Below are positions 1 to 8,842 of a stretch of 64,000 nucleotides of DNA, piece after piece. The DNA comes from Curtobacterium flaccumfaciens (GTDB taxonomy: Bacteria > Actinomycetota > Actinomycetes > Actinomycetales > Microbacteriaceae), in assembly GCF_013359815.1 (NCBI RefSeq), contig NZ_JABMCF010000039.1:62001-126000 (forward strand), read 5' to 3'. How positions within the stretch are numbered: the stretch's first letter is position 1; each line of letters opens with the position of its first letter. Under the pieces are notes generated by a model, which saw nothing but the letters and a program-made list of their open reading frames with translations, ran no database searches and had not been told where the DNA came from. A program made the translations under genes and the position numbers.

Positions 1-221
1 CCGAGGTCGCCGAGGACCATCCCGATCGACGCCGCGACGACGAGGAAGAGGACCGGCAGGAGACCGCCGTCACCGCCCACCAGGAGCGTGCCGATCGCGA
101 CGACGAGTGCCTGGCTGGGCAGGAAGACCGCGACGCTGCCCACGGCGAGCACGAGGCCGACCACGAAGAACGCCCACGGGGTGCCGACGAGCTGGACGAC
201 CAGGTCCTGTGCTGCGTCCAC
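1..221 (-). CDS. DedA-like membrane protein, N-terminal part only
   Basis: Only the first 73 residues are visible; the gene runs off the left edge of the window. The start is GTG at 219-221, preceded on the minus strand by a GAGGGTGA ribosome binding site. The visible part has a short polar N-terminus, a hydrophobic segment at about residues 15-33 and a second at about 50-70. Between them is an F-L-P-S-Q turn resembling the re-entrant segment of DedA/SNARE-associated proteins, which support envelope lipid homeostasis. The family call is inference from these features, since the diagnostic C-terminal half is missing. Another small multispanning protein is possible. Confidence 0.55.
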   Translation of the reverse strand, partial: MDAAQDLVVQLVGTPWAFFVVGLVLAVGSVAVFLPSQALVVAIGTLLVGGDGGLLPVLFLVVAASIGMVLGDL

Positions 222-288
222 GACTCACCCTCCACGGGCACCGGAGGGGCGCACCGGGGTCCATCCTCGCAGGTCCGGGGCGCTCCGA

Positions 289-948
289 TCACGTGCGGTC
301 GACGATCGCCCGCATCGTCGCGGCCGCGTCGTCCGGGCGGCCGTCGAGGACGGCGTCGGCGAGTGCGAGGTGGAGGCCGACGTCGTGCCGGTCCGGGCGG
401 ATGCTCCCGCGTTCGCGCAGTACCTGGCCGACGACCTGGTGCAGGCGTCGGTACAGGGCGTTGCCGGACAGGTCGAGCACGAGCGCGTGGAACCGCACGT
501 CCGCGGCCACGAAGTCGAGGCGGTCGTCGCGGGTCGCGGCGGCGGCGAGCTCGTCCGCGGTGGTGCGGAGGGCCTCCCGTCGGTCCGCGCACTCGTCGAG
601 CGCTGCCCGCCGGGCCGCTGCGGCAGCGGCGGCGGGTTCGACCGCCGCGCGCAGCTCGCGGAGCTCGACCGCCACGCGGTCACCGTCGGGGCCACGCAGA
701 CGCCACCGCACCACACGCGGGTCCAGGACGTCCCACTCCCGCGCGCCGAGGACGGTCACGCCGACCCGGCGCCGCGCGGTGAGCAGGCCGAGGGCGACGA
801 GGACGCGGACGGCCTCGCGGACGATGCTGCGACTGGCACCCGTCAAGGCCACCAGGTCGTCGATGCTCCGGCGGCTGCCGACGGCGACCGCACCGGAGAC
901 GACGGCGGCGCCGACCTGGTCGAGGACCCGTTCGAAGGTGCTCGTCAC
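289..948 (-). CDS. GntR-family (FadR/FCD type) transcriptional regulator
   Basis: 219 residues. Residues 10-75 form a GntR winged helix (SIDDLVALTGASRSIVREAV is the recognition region). Residues about 85-210 are an all-helical FCD ligand-binding domain with the usual D...H and late His positions (F-H-A-L-V and H-L-A-L-A), which in this family often hold a metal and a carboxylate ligand. The start ATG overlaps the stop of the upstream SDR gene by 4 nt, so the two are co-translated. The likely role is autoregulation of this SDR pair through the palindrome at 1672-1688. The effector is not known; sugar acids are common for this subfamily. Confidence 0.88.
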   Translation of the reverse strand: MTSTFERVLDQVGAAVVSGAVAVGSRRSIDDLVALTGASRSIVREAVRVLVALGLLTARRRVGVTVLGAREWDVLDPRVVRWRLRGPDGDRVAVELRELRAAVEPAAAAAAARRAALDECADRREALRTTADELAAAATRDDRLDFVAADVRFHALVLDLSGNALYRRLHQVVGQVLRERGSIRPDRHDVGLHLALADAVLDGRPDDAAATMRAIVDRT

Positions 949-1667
949 CGCTGCGAGACCGGCGACAGCACGAGCTCGTCGATGCGCACGTGCGCCGGCG
1001 ACCCGAGCACGAAGGCGACCGTCCGCCCGATGTCCTCCGGTTGGAGCATGCGCTGCCGCGCGGCCGCGTCGGGGACCTCGGGCCGCTGGTCGAGGAAGTC
1101 CGTCGCGACGTCACCCGGGCACAGGTGGGTGGCACGCACGCCGTGCTCGGCCTCCTGCTGGTTGAGCGTCCGGACGACCGAGGCCAGCGCGGACTTGCTC
1201 GCCGAGTACGCGACACCCGCCCCCGGCTGGAAGGACCACCCGGCGTACGACGACACGACGACCACGACGCCGCCGGACGACCGGAGTGCCGGCAGTGCGG
1301 CATCCACGACGGTGACGACGGCTGTGAGGTTCGTGTCCACGATCGCGCGGAAGTCGGTCAGCGACTGGTCGTCCCACCGGCGCCTCGGGGCGTTGAGCCC
1401 GGCCGCCAGCACGAGCCCGTCGAGCCGCCCGTGCCGCTCGAGCACGGTGTCCCACGCGGCTGCGACGGCGTCGGGGTCGTTCGCGTCGAGGGGCAGGACG
1501 TCCGCGGTTCCCCCGGCGCCGCGGATGGTGCGTGCGACCTGCTCGAGCCGCTCGGCACGGCGCCCGCTGAGGACCAGCGTCCAGCCGTCCCGCGCCGCTG
1601 CCTCGGCGCTCGCGGCCCCCATGCCGCTGCCCCCACCCGTGACCCAGAGCACACGCTGATCCGTCAT
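945..1667 (-). CDS. Short-chain dehydrogenase/reductase
   Basis: 240 residues, classical SDR length. The dinucleotide-binding TGGGSGMG motif is at residues 10-17. The NNAG position reads LAAG (87-90), and the catalytic set is Ser139/140, Tyr154 and Lys158 (YSASK). The arginines after the first strand (SGRR) suggest NADPH preference, by family rule. It is first in a two-gene operon with the GntR regulator and divergent from another SDR at 1713. It probably oxidises or reduces a small alcohol, ketone or sugar acid in the cytoplasm; the substrate cannot be read from the sequence. Confidence 0.9.
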   Translation of the reverse strand: MTDQRVLWVTGGGSGMGAASAEAAARDGWTLVLSGRRAERLEQVARTIRGAGGTADVLPLDANDPDAVAAAWDTVLERHGRLDGLVLAAGLNAPRRRWDDQSLTDFRAIVDTNLTAVVTVVDAALPALRSSGGVVVVVSSYAGWSFQPGAGVAYSASKSALASVVRTLNQQEAEHGVRATHLCPGDVATDFLDQRPEVPDAAARQRMLQPEDIGRTVAFVLGSPAHVRIDELVLSPVSQR

Positions 1668-1671
1668 GCTC

Positions 1672-1688
1672 GAATAGTATGCCTATTC
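1672..1688. promoter_or_regulatory. Probable operator for the GntR regulator, between divergent SDR genes
   Basis: GAATAG (1672-1677), five bases, then CTATTC (1683-1688) is a perfect inverted repeat lying 5 nt from one SDR start and 24 nt from the other. The centre, TAGTATGCCTA, is one mismatch from the TNGTNNNACNA pattern known for FadR-subfamily sites. Control of both directions by the neighbouring GntR protein is inference. Confidence 0.55.
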
Positions 1689-1712
1689 AAGGCACCGACG
1701 ACGGGAGCAACG

Positions 1713-2465
1713 ATGCACCTCGACCTGACCGACCGCGTGGTGGTCGTGACCGGCGCAGCGCGCGGGATCGGCCGCACGCTCGCCGACCGCTTCCTCAGCG
1801 AGGGGAGCCGCGTCGTCGCGCTCGACCTGGCCTTCGAGCCGGACTTCCCGCTCGACCACGTCGTGTGCAACGTCGCCGACCCGCAGTCGGTGCGCGACGC
1901 TGTGGACGAGGTCGTCCGGCGGCACGGCACGATCGACGTGCTGGTGAACAACGCCGGCATCAACGTCACGGGCACGGTCGCCGAACTCGAGTGGGACGCC
2001 TGGCGCCGCTGCATGGACGTCAACCTCGGCGGCACGTTCCTGATGAGCCAGGCCGTGGCTCCGGTGATGCAGGCGGCCGGGCGCGGTCGGATCATCAACG
2101 CCGCCTCGTTCGCGGCGATCGTGCCCAGCGTCGGGAGCGCGGCCTACGCGGCGTCGAAGGCCGCGGTCGTCTCGTTCACCCGGGTGCTCGCATCGGAGCT
2201 CGGACCGTGGGGCATCACTGTCAACGCCTACGCGCCGGGCATGGTCCCGACAGCGATGAACGGCTTCGCGACGATGCCGGCCGAGGCGCAGGACCGCCTG
2301 CTCGACACCCTGGCGCTCCGCCGGTGGGAGACGCCGGACGACGTGGCCGACCTGCTCGTCTTCGTGGCGAGCGACGCTTCCGGGTACATCACCGGGACCC
2401 TGCTCGACGTCTCCGGCGGCAAGCTCGCGACCCAGATCCCCGCCCGCGCGCACGGCCGGACCTGA
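1713..2465 (+). CDS. SDR family NAD(P)-dependent oxidoreductase (FabG-like)
   Basis: 250 residues. TGAARGIG at 13-20, NNAG at 79-82, Ser132, Tyr145 and Lys149 form the complete classical SDR active site. The C-terminal ITGTLLDVSGG segment is typical of FabG-like and glucose-dehydrogenase-like SDRs. An acidic residue at the end of strand 2 (ALDL) suggests NAD. The start ATG has a GGGAG ribosome binding site at 1703-1707. It is divergent from a second SDR with a GntR gene, so the three genes probably form one small catabolic unit. The substrate is unknown. Confidence 0.9.
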   Translation: MHLDLTDRVVVVTGAARGIGRTLADRFLSEGSRVVALDLAFEPDFPLDHVVCNVADPQSVRDAVDEVVRRHGTIDVLVNNAGINVTGTVAELEWDAWRRCMDVNLGGTFLMSQAVAPVMQAAGRGRIINAASFAAIVPSVGSAAYAASKAAVVSFTRVLASELGPWGITVNAYAPGMVPTAMNGFATMPAEAQDRLLDTLALRRWETPDDVADLLVFVASDASGYITGTLLDVSGGKLATQIPARAHGRT

Positions 2466-2484
2466 GCGGACTGCTGTCCGGCCG
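2453..2484 (+). terminator. Hairpin overlapping the SDR stop codon
   Basis: CGGCCGGAC (2453-2461) pairs perfectly with GTCCGGCCG (2476-2484). The TGA stop (2463-2465) sits inside the 14-nt loop. There is no T-tract. It probably separates the SDR transcript from the mrp operon. The layout matches the hairpin at 33516-33551. Confidence 0.45.
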
Positions 2485-2511
2485 CACAGGTTCTCCACAT
2501 GGCCCTCTCCG

Positions 2512-2517
2512 TAGGCT
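2512..2517 (+). promoter_or_regulatory. Candidate -10 element for the mrp operon
   Basis: TAGGCT lies 50 nt before the mrpA start and fits the TANNNT pattern of housekeeping actinobacterial promoters. The same hexamer appears in front of two other genes here (24459, 49153). No convincing -35 box at the right spacing is visible. Confidence 0.3.
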
Positions 2518-2566
2518 GTGAAAGCCCAGTGAGCCGGACTGCCGCCCGACCCCGAGGAGGTGCCCG

Positions 2567-5479
2567 ATGGTCCTCGTCCTCGTCGCGTTCGCGATCGTCG
2601 CCCTGATCGTCCCCGCTCTGACCCCCGTCCTCGGCCGCCGCGCGTTCTACGTGGCGGCCCTCGCCCCCGCCGCGGCGGCGGTGCTGACGATCGCCCAGAC
2701 CGACGCCGCCCTGCACGGCAGCGTCGTCGAACGGCACCAGTGGGTCCCCCAGCTCGACCTCGACGTCACGCTGCGGATGGACGCCCTGTCGTGGGTGCTC
2801 GCCCTCGTGGTGTCGATCGTCGGCGCGTTGGTGCTGGTCTACTGCGCCTCGTACTTCGAGCGGGACGAACCCGGGCTCGGTCGGTTCGCCGGGGTCCTGA
2901 CCGCCTTCGCCGGCTCGATGTACGGGCTCGTGATCGCCGACGACGTCATCGTGCTGTTCGTCCTGTGGGAAGCCACGACGGTCTTCTCCTACCTGCTCAT
3001 CGGGCACGACGCCGCGAAGCGCGCCAGTCGCGCCGCCGCCATGCAGGCGCTCGTGGTCACCACCGCGGGTGGTCTGGCGATGCTCGCGGGTCTCGTGATG
3101 CTCTCGGTCACGGCCGGCACGACCTCGCTGTCCGCGATCGTCGCCGATCCCCCGAGCGGCACGGTCGTCTCGGTGTCGGTGGTCCTCGTGCTGCTCGGGG
3201 CGCTCACGAAGTCGGCGATCGTGCCGTTCCACTTCTGGCTCCCCGCCGCGATGGCCGCACCGACCCCGGTCAGCGCGTACCTGCACGCCGCCGCGATGGT
3301 GAAGGCCGGCATCTACCTGGTGGCCCGGCTCGCCCCCGCGTTCGCGCTGCTCGACGGCTGGCGCGAGACGATCACGCTGCTCGGCGTCGCCGGGATGCTC
3401 GTCGGCGGGTACCGGGCCCTGCGGCAGACCGACCTCAAGCTCCTGCTCGCCTACGGCACCGTGGCCCAGCTCGGGTTCCTCGTGCTCGCCGCCGGCTGGG
3501 GTGCCCCCGCGGTCGCCCTGGGCGGGGTCGCGCTGCTCGTGGCACACGCCGCCTTCAAGTCGACGCTCTTCCTGGTCGTCGGCGCGATCGACCACGTCAC
3601 CGGCACGCGTGACCTCGGTCGGCTCAGCGGGCTCGGCCGTGCCCGCCCGTGGCTGGCGGTCGTCGCGGTGCTCGCGCTGCTGTCGATGGCCGGGATCCCG
3701 CCGACGATCGGCTTCGTCGCGAAGGAAGCCGTGCTGACCGGGTTCACCGAGTCCCTGCACGGCCCCGACGCCGGCTGGGCATGGTTCGCCCTGATCGGCG
3801 TGACCGTCGGTTCGGTGCTCACCGTGGCCTACTCGCTGCGGTTCCTGTGGGGCGCCTTCGCCCGCAAGCCCGGCGTCGCAACCACCGAACCGCACGCCCT
3901 GCACGGCCTGGGTGTGGTGCCGTCGATCCTGGCACTGACCGGCGTGGCCCTCGGCCTGCTGACCCCGGTCGTCGCGCACGGCATCGAGCCCGAGGCGACG
4001 GTGGCCTCGCTCCCCGGCGAGGAGGTCCCGCACCTCGCGCTCTGGCACGGCCTCGAACCCGCACTCGGCCTGTCTGCGATCACCCTGGTCGGCGGCCTCG
4101 CACTGTTCGCCCTGCGTCGTCCGGTCGAAGCGCTCCAGCACCGGCTCGCGGGGTTCCCGAGCGCTGCGGGCACGTACCGGCACGGCATGCGACTGCTCGA
4201 CCGTGGGGCGACCGGACTCACCGCGAGCCTGCAGCGCGGCTCGCTCCCGTACTACCTGACGGTGATCCTGTCGGTCTTCGTCGCCGGGGCGCTCGCCAAC
4301 CTGGTGCTCGGCGGGCCGTGGGAGTTCCACGTCCGGTTCGCCGACTCGTGGGGTCAGATCCCGGTGATGATCGTGATGTCGATCGCGGGCATCGCGGTGC
4401 TCACGGCGAAGACCCGGTTCGCCGCCGCGGTCCTGGTCGGCGTCACCGGCTACGGCCTCTCGGTGCTGTTCGTCCTGCACGGCGCCGTCGACCTCGCCCT
4501 GACGCAGCTCGTGGTCGAGACGGTCACCCTGATCGCCTTCGTCCTGGTGCTCCGACGACTGCCCCCGCGCATCGCCACGACCAACCCGTCGCGGTTCCGG
4601 GTCGTGCGGGCGCTCTTCGCCGGGCTGGCGGGGCTGACGCTGGCGATCGTCGTCGTCGTTGCTGCCTCGGCCCGAACGGCACGCCCCCTCTGGCCCGACC
4701 TGCCCGCACTGACGAGCTCGTTCGGGCACGGTCTGAACGTCGTGAACGTCGCCCTCGTCGACCTGCGCGGCTGGGACACCCTCGGTGAGCTCACCGTCGT
4801 GGTCGCCGCGGCCACCGGCGTCGCGAGCCTGATCTTCGTGAACTCGCGCGAGGACACCCTGCCGCGACTGCGCGACCTGCCGGAGACCCTGACCGCGAAC
4901 GGCGAGCGCACCGACGGTGAACCCCGCGCCTGGCTGCCGACGAGCGCCGCGATCCCGACCGGCCGTTCGGCACTGCTCGACGTGGTCGTCCGCCTGCTGT
5001 TCCACGGCCTGATCGTGCTGTCGGTGTACCTGCTGTTCGCCGGGCACAACTCGGCCGGTGGCGGGTTCGCCGGTGGCCTGGTCGCCGGCATCGCGCTCGC
5101 GGCCCGCTACCTGGCCGGCGGCCCGGCCGAACTCGGCGCCGCAGCCCCGGTGCGTGCCGGTCGTCTGCTCGGCCTGGGGGTCGCGACGGCAGCCATCACC
5201 GCGATCGTGCCGCTGTTCTTCGGTCGCGAAGCCCTGTACTCCGAGTTCTTCGAGGCCACGGTCCCGATCCTCGGGCACGTCGAGTTCGTCACCGCCACGT
5301 TCTTCGACATCGGCGTGTACCTGGTCGTCGTCGGCCTGGTGCTCGACGTCCTCCGCAGCCTCGGTGCCGAGGTCGACCGGCAGCGCCTCGAGGACGCCTC
5401 GACCCCGACCCGCGACACCACCGAGGGGTCCGTCAGCGACGCCCTCGATGCCCCCACCCCGGAAGGGAGCGCCACGTGA
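2567..5479 (+). CDS. mrpA: Mrp Na+/H+ antiporter subunit A with fused subunit B domain
   Basis: 970 residues, longer than a lone MrpA (about 800) because an MnhB/MrpB domain is fused at about 805-945 (LFAGHNSAGGGFAGGL). The N-terminal half is an NuoL-like proton-translocating domain with Glu135 in WEATTVFSYLL and the Lys near residue 215 in KSAIVPFHFWLPAAM, both conserved in the family. About 20 membrane segments are visible. The start ATG follows a strong GAGGAGG site (2553-2559). It is first in a six-gene operon and its stop overlaps mrpC by 4 nt (GTGA). The complex exchanges cytoplasmic Na+ (or other cations) for protons and supports alkali and salt tolerance. Confidence 0.95.
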   Translation: MVLVLVAFAIVALIVPALTPVLGRRAFYVAALAPAAAAVLTIAQTDAALHGSVVERHQWVPQLDLDVTLRMDALSWVLALVVSIVGALVLVYCASYFERDEPGLGRFAGVLTAFAGSMYGLVIADDVIVLFVLWEATTVFSYLLIGHDAAKRASRAAAMQALVVTTAGGLAMLAGLVMLSVTAGTTSLSAIVADPPSGTVVSVSVVLVLLGALTKSAIVPFHFWLPAAMAAPTPVSAYLHAAAMVKAGIYLVARLAPAFALLDGWRETITLLGVAGMLVGGYRALRQTDLKLLLAYGTVAQLGFLVLAAGWGAPAVALGGVALLVAHAAFKSTLFLVVGAIDHVTGTRDLGRLSGLGRARPWLAVVAVLALLSMAGIPPTIGFVAKEAVLTGFTESLHGPDAGWAWFALIGVTVGSVLTVAYSLRFLWGAFARKPGVATTEPHALHGLGVVPSILALTGVALGLLTPVVAHGIEPEATVASLPGEEVPHLALWHGLEPALGLSAITLVGGLALFALRRPVEALQHRLAGFPSAAGTYRHGMRLLDRGATGLTASLQRGSLPYYLTVILSVFVAGALANLVLGGPWEFHVRFADSWGQIPVMIVMSIAGIAVLTAKTRFAAAVLVGVTGYGLSVLFVLHGAVDLALTQLVVETVTLIAFVLVLRRLPPRIATTNPSRFRVVRALFAGLAGLTLAIVVVVAASARTARPLWPDLPALTSSFGHGLNVVNVALVDLRGWDTLGELTVVVAAATGVASLIFVNSREDTLPRLRDLPETLTANGERTDGEPRAWLPTSAAIPTGRSALLDVVVRLLFHGLIVLSVYLLFAGHNSAGGGFAGGLVAGIALAARYLAGGPAELGAAAPVRAGRLLGLGVATAAITAIVPLFFGREALYSEFFEATVPILGHVEFVTATFFDIGVYLVVVGLVLDVLRSLGAEVDRQRLEDASTPTRDTTEGSVSDALDAPTPEGSAT

Positions 5480-5886
5480 CCGTCACCCTCGTCCTCGTGA
5501 TCGCCATGGCGGTGCTGTTCTCGTGCGGCGTCTACCTGCTGCTCGAACGCTCCCTGACCCGGATGCTCCTCGGCTTCCTGCTGCTCGGCAACTCGCTCAA
5601 CCTGCTGCTGCTGGTGATGTCCGGCGCCGCGGGCGACCCGCCGATCGGCAAGAGCGCCGAGGGCATCACCGACCCGCTCCCCCAGGCGTTCGCCCTGACC
5701 GCGATCGTGATCACCTTCGCCGTGAGCGCGTTCCTGCTGGCCCTGATCCACCGGTCGTGGCAGCTGTCCCGCGCCGACGAGGTCGAGGTCGACGAGGCCG
5801 ACGCAGCCATCGGCCGCGACCGCGACGAGGCGGCCGACGAGGACCCGGAGACCACCACCGACGCAGAACAGGAGGCGACCCGATGA
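5476..5886 (+). CDS. mrpC: Mrp antiporter subunit C (NuoK-like)
   Basis: 136 residues: three membrane segments in the first about 95 residues, with the NuoK-like GFLLLGNSLNLLLL stretch. An acidic tail of about 40 residues (D/E-rich) follows and is unusually long for the family. GTG start in a GTGA overlap with mrpA; the stop overlaps mrpD (ATGA). It forms part of the proton path of the Mrp complex. Confidence 0.94.
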   Translation: MTVTLVLVIAMAVLFSCGVYLLLERSLTRMLLGFLLLGNSLNLLLLVMSGAAGDPPIGKSAEGITDPLPQAFALTAIVITFAVSAFLLALIHRSWQLSRADEVEVDEADAAIGRDRDEAADEDPETTTDAEQEATR

Positions 5887-7574
5887 CCTGGCTCGTCCCG
5901 CTCCTCGTCCTCGTCCCGCTGCTCGGTGCCGCGGTCGCGCTCGGACTCCTCCGGCACCAGAAGCTGCAGCGTGCGATCACCGTCGTGGTGCTCGTCGTGG
6001 CCCTGGCCGTCGCCGCCACGCTCATGGTCCTGGTCGACCGGCACGGCACGATCGTGGTGCAGGTCGGCGGCTGGGACGCCCCCTACGGCATCTCGCTCGT
6101 CGTCGACCGGCTCAGCGCACTGCTGCTCACCGTCAGTGCGAGCGTCCTGCTGCTCGTCCTGCTCTTCTCGATCGGGCAGGGCCTGGCCGCCGACGACGAG
6201 GACGCCCCGGTCACGATCTTCTACCCGACGTACCTGGTGCTCGCCGCCGGCGTGCTCGACTCGTTCATCGCCGGTGACCTGTTCAACCTGTACGTCGCGT
6301 TCGAGATGCTGCTGGTGGCGAGCTACGTGCTCATCACGCTGGGTGGCAGCGAACAGCGCGTCCGGGCCGGCACGACGTACATCGTCACGAGCCTGATCGC
6401 GTCGGCGATCTTCCTCGCCGCCATCGGGCTGGTCTACGGCGCCACCGGCACGGTGAACATCGCCCAGATCAGCGAGCGCGTCGCCGACCTGCCGGAACAC
6501 GTCCAGTTGCTCCTGCACACGATGCTGCTGATCGGGTTCGGCATCAAGGCGGCCGTGTTCCCGCTGGCGTTCTGGCTGCCGGACTCGTACCCGACGGCCC
6601 CGGCGCCGGTCACCGCGGTCTTCGCGGGCCTGCTGACGAAGGTCGGCATCTACGCGATCATCCGGCTCGAGACGGTGATCTTCCCGCGACCACAGCTCAA
6701 CGAGGTGCTGCTCGTCGTCGCCGCACTGACGATGGTGGTCGGGGTGCTCGGCGCGGTGTCGCAGACCGACGTGAAACGGCTGCTGTCCTTCACGCTGATC
6801 AGCCACATCGGCTTCATGGTGATGGGCGTCGGCCTCGGCACCGTCGCGGGCACGGCGGCCGCGGTGTTCTACACGGTGCACCACATCGTCGTGCAGACCA
6901 CGCTGTTCCTGGTGTCCGGCCTGATGGAACGCGTCGGCGGGACGACCTCGACCCGGTCGCTCGGCGGACTGCTGAAGGCCGCACCGCTGCTGGCCGCCCT
7001 GTACCTGATCCCCGCGTTCAACCTGGGCGGGATCCCGCCGTTCTCCGGCTTCATCGGCAAGCTCGGTCTGTTCCGCGCCGCCGCCGAGGACGGCTCCCCG
7101 ATGGCCTACGTCACCATCGGCGCCGGCGTCGTCACCTCACTGCTCACCCTGTACGCGCTCATGCGGGTCTGGGACGCCGCCTTCTGGCGGCCGAAGCCGG
7201 CGGCCGAGGCCGCCGCCCCGCACGCGACGAGTGCCGAACCGCACGCCCACCTGCGGTCGCCGGAACCGGCGCCGCTCACCGTCTCCGAGGAGACGGGCGA
7301 GGCGTACCACCCGGGAGGCTCGGTGACGGTCACCGACGCACCGCACGCGGCCACCGCCTCCAGTCCGACCACCGGCGCGACCGAGGCGGTCGGCGAGGCT
7401 CCCGAGAAGGTGCGCCTGCCGCGCATGCTCGTCGGCGTGACGACCGTCGCGGTGCTCGGGTCCGTCGCCCTGACGGTCGTCGCCGGCCCGCTCTACGGCT
7501 ACGCGACCCGCGCAGCGGAGTCGCTGGAGTCGCCCGACCGCTACGTGCAGGCCGTGCTCGGAGGTGAGCGATGA
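5883..7574 (+). CDS. mrpD: Mrp antiporter subunit D (NuoM/NuoN-like)
   Basis: 563 residues; a typical MrpD is close to 500. About 14 membrane segments, with the conserved EMLLVASYVLIT and FGIKAAVFPLAFWLPDSYP regions carrying the key Glu and Lys of the channel. The excess length is an Ala/Pro/His/Glu-rich insertion at about residues 436-511, before the last membrane helix. ATG start overlapping mrpC by 4 nt; overlaps mrpE at its end. It acts with MrpA in coupling proton entry to cation export. Confidence 0.95.
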   Translation: MTWLVPLLVLVPLLGAAVALGLLRHQKLQRAITVVVLVVALAVAATLMVLVDRHGTIVVQVGGWDAPYGISLVVDRLSALLLTVSASVLLLVLLFSIGQGLAADDEDAPVTIFYPTYLVLAAGVLDSFIAGDLFNLYVAFEMLLVASYVLITLGGSEQRVRAGTTYIVTSLIASAIFLAAIGLVYGATGTVNIAQISERVADLPEHVQLLLHTMLLIGFGIKAAVFPLAFWLPDSYPTAPAPVTAVFAGLLTKVGIYAIIRLETVIFPRPQLNEVLLVVAALTMVVGVLGAVSQTDVKRLLSFTLISHIGFMVMGVGLGTVAGTAAAVFYTVHHIVVQTTLFLVSGLMERVGGTTSTRSLGGLLKAAPLLAALYLIPAFNLGGIPPFSGFIGKLGLFRAAAEDGSPMAYVTIGAGVVTSLLTLYALMRVWDAAFWRPKPAAEAAAPHATSAEPHAHLRSPEPAPLTVSEETGEAYHPGGSVTVTDAPHAATASSPTTGATEAVGEAPEKVRLPRMLVGVTTVAVLGSVALTVVAGPLYGYATRAAESLESPDRYVQAVLGGER

Positions 7575-8152
7575 CCGACGTCCGCCGCATCTCGAACGCC
7601 CGCCGGATCGCGCTGGCGTGGCGCTACGACGTGCCCCTGGTCGCGGGGCTCACCGTGCTCTGGGCGCTGCTCTGGGGGTCGTGGACCCCGCTGACGCTGC
7701 TGTGCGGCATCGTCGTGGCGCTCATCGTCACCCAGGCGCTGCCGCTCCCGCCGGTCCCCCTGTCCGCACGGTTCTCGATCGTGCACGTGCTGCGGTTTCT
7801 GGTGGTGTGGTCCGGGCTCGTCGTCGTGGCGTCCTTCCGGGTCGCCTGGGTCGCGTTCCGACCCCGCGGTGTGCGGCGGAGCTCGATCACGCTCGTGCAG
7901 CTGCACTCGACCTCCGAGATGACCTTCACCCTGGCCACCCTCGCGATCTCGCTCGTGCCCGGCTCGTACGTCGCCGACGTGGACCTGCGGCGCCGTCGCC
8001 TGCTGCTCCACGTGCTCGACACCGAGCGCCTCGAGCAGGTCGAGGACGAACGCCGCGTCGCACTCCGGATCGAGGCCATGGTCATCCGCGCACTGGGATC
8101 CAAGCAGGACGTCTCCGAGCTGTCCGAGCCCCTGCCGGAGGTGACCCGATGA
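7571..8152 (+). CDS. mrpE: Mrp antiporter subunit E
   Basis: 193 residues. Two or three membrane segments near the N-terminus are followed by the soluble MrpE domain (SLVPGSYVADVDLRRRRLLLHVLD). MrpE is needed for full antiporter assembly in characterised systems. ATGA overlaps link it to mrpD and mrpF, so translation is coupled along the operon. Confidence 0.93.
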   Translation: MTDVRRISNARRIALAWRYDVPLVAGLTVLWALLWGSWTPLTLLCGIVVALIVTQALPLPPVPLSARFSIVHVLRFLVVWSGLVVVASFRVAWVAFRPRGVRRSSITLVQLHSTSEMTFTLATLAISLVPGSYVADVDLRRRRLLLHVLDTERLEQVEDERRVALRIEAMVIRALGSKQDVSELSEPLPEVTR

Positions 8153-8487
8153 GCCCCGCCGTCGTCGTGATGGGCATCGCCGTCGCGCTCGTGCTCGCGC
8201 TCCTCGGGGCGACGTTCGCCCTCGCGGTGTTCCGCATCGTGCGCGGCCCGACCATCCTCGACCGCATGATCGGCTCCGACATGGTGCTGACCACGGTGCT
8301 CGTGGTGATCGCCGCCGCGATGGTCATCCGCCAGGACCTGACCGGCATCCCCGTGCTCGTGGTGATCTCGGCGACGAGTGTGTTCGCCACGGTCGCCGTC
8401 GCCCGGGCCGTCACGCCCTCGGCTGACCCGTCCGACGAGGGACTGACCGTCACCACCCCCGAGCGCGCCGAGGAGGACCAGTCGTGA
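8149..8487 (+). CDS. mrpF: Mrp antiporter subunit F
   Basis: 112 residues, three membrane segments, with the family signature FRIVRGPTILDRMIGSDM between helices 1 and 2. An acidic tail ends the protein. Four-nt overlaps tie it to mrpE and mrpG. It is a small structural subunit of the Mrp complex. Confidence 0.94.
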   Translation: MSPAVVVMGIAVALVLALLGATFALAVFRIVRGPTILDRMIGSDMVLTTVLVVIAAAMVIRQDLTGIPVLVVISATSVFATVAVARAVTPSADPSDEGLTVTTPERAEEDQS

Positions 8488-8840
8488 TCGAGATCATCGA
8501 GTCGTTCGTCGACGACGCCGGCATCCGGGCGTGGATCGCCATCGGGCTGCTGCTCGTCGGGTCGCTGCTGTCGCTCGGCGCCGGGGTCGGCATCGTCCGG
8601 TTCCCGGACCCGCTCGTCCGCCTGCACGCGATGGCGAAGCCGCAGGTGCTCGGGCTCGCACTCGCGCTGGCCGCCATCGTGGTCGCGGTGTGGACGTGGA
8701 CGGCGTTCTGGGTCGTGCTGCCGATCATGGTGTTCCAGCTGTTCCTGGTGCCGGTGTCGACGCACATGATCGCGCGCGCCGGCCTGCGTGCCGACGACTA
8801 CCGGCACGAGGACCTGCTCGTCGACGACACGGAGTCCTGA
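8484..8840 (+). CDS. mrpG: Mrp antiporter subunit G
   Basis: 118 residues, three membrane segments, with the GVGIVRFPDPLVRLHAMAKP signature of MrpG/PhaG. GTG start in a GTGA overlap with mrpF. It is the last gene of the operon; no clear terminator follows, only the AT-rich leader of the next gene. Confidence 0.94.
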   Translation: MIEIIESFVDDAGIRAWIAIGLLLVGSLLSLGAGVGIVRFPDPLVRLHAMAKPQVLGLALALAAIVVAVWTWTAFWVVLPIMVFQLFLVPVSTHMIARAGLRADDYRHEDLLVDDTES

Positions 8841-8842
8841 CG

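Noticed and set aside
2228-5278. A 1016-codon open frame antisense to mrpA and others like it (25790-27832, 38165-40372, 45534-49100)
   Set aside because: Composition is Arg/Gln/Asp/His/Gly-rich without hydrophobic core or domain motif, and each lies opposite well-supported genes. They result from the high GC third positions of the true genes.
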